Positions 23,404-25,358 of a stretch of DNA of 25,358 nt are shown here, one piece after another. Numbering within the stretch: position 1 is the stretch's first letter; each line of letters begins with the position of its first letter. Source of the DNA: a virus; the IMG/VR virus record IMGVR_UViG_3300042398_001741, positions 1-25,358 of that record. One strand, given 5' to 3'. The notes under the pieces are model-generated. The model was not told where the DNA came from and searched no databases. It saw only the letters and a list, made by a program, of their open reading frames with translations. A program made the translations under genes and the position numbers.

Positions 23404-24948
23404 TTATTTGCCAGAAGATCTTTGTTGGAATAGTGATTCGATTTTTGCCTTAGTGCCTGATGGATCTTGTACCATGTTTCCAATGTAGTTTTTACCTTCG
23501 AATTCAAGGCCTGCCTGTTTGCTACTTGTAGTAGCAGCTCTTAACCTTATTTCATATGCAGAGTCTCCTATGCATACATAGTAGAAAAGTACAATATCCA
23601 ATCGTGTGGCTGCATCTAAAATAGCCAAATTTGTTTCTTTGCTATCAAATCCACCTATTAAGAGCGAGAATTGGTTCCCTACTTTCACCTCTTCAACATC
23701 GGCGGATCCTTTGTTAGAACCTGTTACTTTGAAGTACGGCGGATTCACTGCAGCGTTACCTGCTTTAAGCCCAAACATTAAAATTCTGAGAAGATTACTA
23801 TCTAGGTCTTCCGGACTATTTTTTGGAAGCGTGAGCAAATGATATGTAAGTTTTATCGCAGCAAGCTTATCTATCAAATTCTTTGGTTTAATAGCATTCA
23901 CGTCGCTTGGGCTGTAGTTTACCGTTATTCCCGATGAAGACGCAGCGTCTTTCATCTTTTGTTGATAACTCATGATTTCCGATTTAAGCCAATCAGAATC
24001 ATTTTCTTTTGCAAGATCGTCTTTTGTTAAATTGTATTTTGCGTCTCCCGGAGAAATTGATTTTAGGAATTCCTTTGCCCTACCCAACCTAGCCACTTGT
24101 TGTTTAAGAGATATCGCAACAATTGAACCGTACGCTTCCGAGTTTGAAGAACGCGGCGTCAAAGTGTCATTGAACAGAAGATTCAATTCAGCAACTGTCT
24201 GGGCATTTGATATGTGTTGTAGAGCGTTTGCTTTTGCTGATGCATCTACCAGATAAACATCGCCCGGGCACCAGTTATCAGGAGAAAGCCCTGTGAGCTT
24301 TCGAGCCGCATCTCGTGCAGCACCGAGAACTGTTTTTCTGTCCATTCTATATCCAGCGTTCTTAAATGCTGATAGTGCGTTTGCGCAAGACTTCCATTGA
24401 TTGGCAAGGCTTACAAGTTCTTTGTCCGAAGAATCAAACCCTAACAGCCATGCTCTAATTTTATCAATGTAAACTTGACTAAGATCATCGGCAGGAATGT
24501 TACTAACTAGAGCAGCGGCGTCTTCCTCATCTATTGAGGAAAGATCTACATCTTGATTGTAGTAAAAATAGACCACCATAAGTTCTTTGGTGTCAGTATC
24601 TCCTGCTTTTGAAGTGCTAGTAAAGACTCCTGTTTTTTGAAGTTTTGTTAGTGGAATTTCTTCCTTTCCAACTTTCAAAAATGGGCCTTTTGCACTAATT
24701 TCTGCGCCCCCTCCAATATAAGCAATGATTTCTTCTAGATTAGAAATGTCTGACACTCTAAACGATGAGACTCTGAAGCTTTTTTGAAATTCTGGATCTA
24801 CTTTGAGTTCTTTTTCACGATCTTTTAAGAAAACCTGGAACATCTTGCGATACTTTCCCCCGCCCTTTACCCACTGAGCGGGCGCCATTGCACTTTCATA
24901 CAATGCACCTTCATTTAACACCCAACTTTTGTAGTCTAGCAAGCCCAT
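23404..24948 (-). CDS. Phage protein with capsid-targeting-like N-terminus and possible degenerate nuclease-type core (514 aa)
   Basis: The N-terminus MGLLDYKSWVLNEGALYE ends an aromatic-rich segment with L-N-E|G. This resembles the T4 capsid-targeting peptide and prohead-protease site. Later, W226-C-P-G-D230-V-Y-L is followed by ELNLLFNDTL (254-263) and GSIVAISLKQQ (274-284). A Pro-x-Asp strand then an (E/S)-x-Lys strand about 50 residues on is reminiscent of PD-(D/E)xK nucleases, but the glutamate is replaced by Ser, so catalysis is uncertain. The rest is mixed alpha/beta with a well-spaced C-terminal domain. It is a single-gene transcript: there is a palindrome upstream and a terminator immediately downstream. 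It could be an injected or internal virion protein. That reading is inference. Confidence 0.75.
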   Translation of the reverse strand: MGLLDYKSWVLNEGALYESAMAPAQWVKGGGKYRKMFQVFLKDREKELKVDPEFQKSFRVSSFRVSDISNLEEIIAYIGGGAEISAKGPFLKVGKEEIPLTKLQKTGVFTSTSKAGDTDTKELMVVYFYYNQDVDLSSIDEEDAAALVSNIPADDLSQVYIDKIRAWLLGFDSSDKELVSLANQWKSCANALSAFKNAGYRMDRKTVLGAARDAARKLTGLSPDNWCPGDVYLVDASAKANALQHISNAQTVAELNLLFNDTLTPRSSNSEAYGSIVAISLKQQVARLGRAKEFLKSISPGDAKYNLTKDDLAKENDSDWLKSEIMSYQQKMKDAASSSGITVNYSPSDVNAIKPKNLIDKLAAIKLTYHLLTLPKNSPEDLDSNLLRILMFGLKAGNAAVNPPYFKVTGSNKGSADVEEVKVGNQFSLLIGGFDSKETNLAILDAATRLDIVLFYYVCIGDSAYEIRLRAATTSSKQAGLEFEGKNYIGNMVQDPSGTKAKIESLFQQRSSGK

Positions 24949-24983
24949 TCTGGTTATATTTCTTTTTGTTTTATGGTTACCTT

Positions 24984-25000
24984 ATCTAATAGTATTAGAT
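24984..25000. repeat. 17-nt perfect dyad upstream of the 514-aa gene (possible operator)
   Basis: The sequence ATCTAATA-G-TATTAGAT is a perfect inverted repeat with a single central base. It lies 36 nt upstream of the ATG at 24948 and 13 nt after the coding region of the DUF4494-like gene. It lacks a T-run, so it is not a good intrinsic terminator. A protein-binding dyad is the better reading. Confidence 0.5.
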
Positions 25001-25015
25001 CCCTCTATGAACACT

Positions 25016-25231
25016 CTATACAATCTCTGGGCCACCGATATACTCTAATATACCGCTTTTAGCCACAGAACGGATTTCCCAGTCAAATGTGAATCCTTTA
25101 AAGTGATCTCTTACTTTTGCTTGAGACTCTTCTATCGTCTCAGCGTTTACCAGGTAAGTTTCGATTTTTCCACGAACTTTACCGTTGTCATCTTCCATTG
25201 CAGTTCTTACTCTTACTGTCCAGTGTGCCAT
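25016..25231 (-). CDS. DUF4494-like small protein (71 aa)
   Basis: A 71-residue protein with the pattern of DUF4494. An N-terminal strand W-T-V-R-V-R is followed by an acidic turn with G-K-x-x-x-Y-L-V-x-A (IETYLVNAETIEES), then a helix, then a strand (DWEIRSVAKSGILEYIG). DUF4494 is, to my knowledge, found mainly in Bacteroidota and their phages; its function is unknown. The leader is A-rich (ACTAAAACAAAACATAT) without a Shine-Dalgarno site. It ends with TAG at 25016. The family assignment is from memory of the pattern, so confidence in it is moderate; that this is a gene is likely. Confidence 0.7.
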   Translation of the reverse strand: MAHWTVRVRTAMEDDNGKVRGKIETYLVNAETIEESQAKVRDHFKGFTFDWEIRSVAKSGILEYIGGPEIV

Positions 25232-25255
25232 ATATGTTTTGTTTTAGTGTGTTAC

Positions 25256-25358
25256 TTAGTTTGAACATTCGCTGCAGTGTGCAGAAAGTCCTTCTAACAT
25301 TTCGGTTAACTTTGCGCTAGCCTCTTTAATGTAGCTTTCGGCAGTTTTCTCAGTCTCG
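25256..25358 (-). CDS. C-terminal end of a gene that starts beyond the window (33 residues visible)
   Basis: An open frame runs from the window edge to a TAA at 25256-25258, 25 nt upstream of the DUF4494-like ATG. The visible part is helical (KTAESYIKEASAKLTEMLEG) and ends LSAHCSECSN, with a Cys-x-x-Cys pair. It is too short for a family call. Frame length and the normal gap to the next gene support coding. Confidence 0.5.
   Translation of the reverse strand, partial: ETEKTAESYIKEASAKLTEMLEGLSAHCSECSN

Noticed and set aside
1-25358. tRNA genes, IS elements, integrase or attachment sites
   Set aside because: No cloverleaf-like segment, transposase motif or terminal repeats were seen; nearly all DNA is accounted for by coding frames.

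Overview
The window is a stretch of a tailed, contractile (myovirus-type) phage or prophage genome. It is AT-rich, densely packed and almost entirely coding. The clearest markers are four baseplate proteins: a gp6/J-type wedge protein, a gp25-type wedge protein, a gp5/gpV-type spike and a gp27/gpD-type hub. Most start codons have A-rich leaders with no Shine-Dalgarno sequence, and one small protein (25016-25231) looks like the DUF4494 family of Bacteroidota and their phages. Together these suggest a Bacteroidota-infecting T4-like or large phage. The host assignment is inference.

Region 1 (1-20420, all minus strand; transcription runs from high to low coordinates) is one long virion-assembly cluster. 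In order of transcription it holds: a 723-aa tail/baseplate protein, a LysM-like (gp53-type) protein, the hub, a 904-aa protein whose C-terminal half is a strict 15-residue repeat array, the spike (no lysozyme domain), a 1626-aa giant protein, a multi-S1-domain RNA-binding protein, an amidoligase-like enzyme fused to a pentapeptide-like tail, a 42-aa basic protein, a 185-aa protein, a 243-aa virion protein, gp25, gp6, a 92-aa protein, and the start of a large beta-rich structural protein that runs off the window. Genes abut or overlap by a few bases (TAATG, TAGTG, ATGA), so translation is probably coupled.

Region 2 (20421-20914) is a divergent promoter region followed by the only two plus-strand genes, an 88-aa helical protein and a 50-aa basic protein. 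The second ends convergently on its neighbour, with overlapping stop codons.

Region 3 (20911-25358, minus strand) is an accessory block of small genes: unknowns, a coiled-coil protein, a Nudix hydrolase, and a 514-aa protein followed by a clear intrinsic terminator. It ends with the DUF4494-like gene and the 3' end of another gene.

A recurring motif, ATATATAG or TATAAATA, lies 15-18 nt upstream of several start codons on both strands. It is a good candidate for the phage late promoter. Three proteins carry an aromatic-rich segment ending in (hydrophobic)-N-E, near the N-terminus or just after an internal ATG. This resembles the T4 capsid-targeting peptide. No tRNA, CRISPR array, IS element or integrase is visible, and no stretch over 300 bases lacks a gene.
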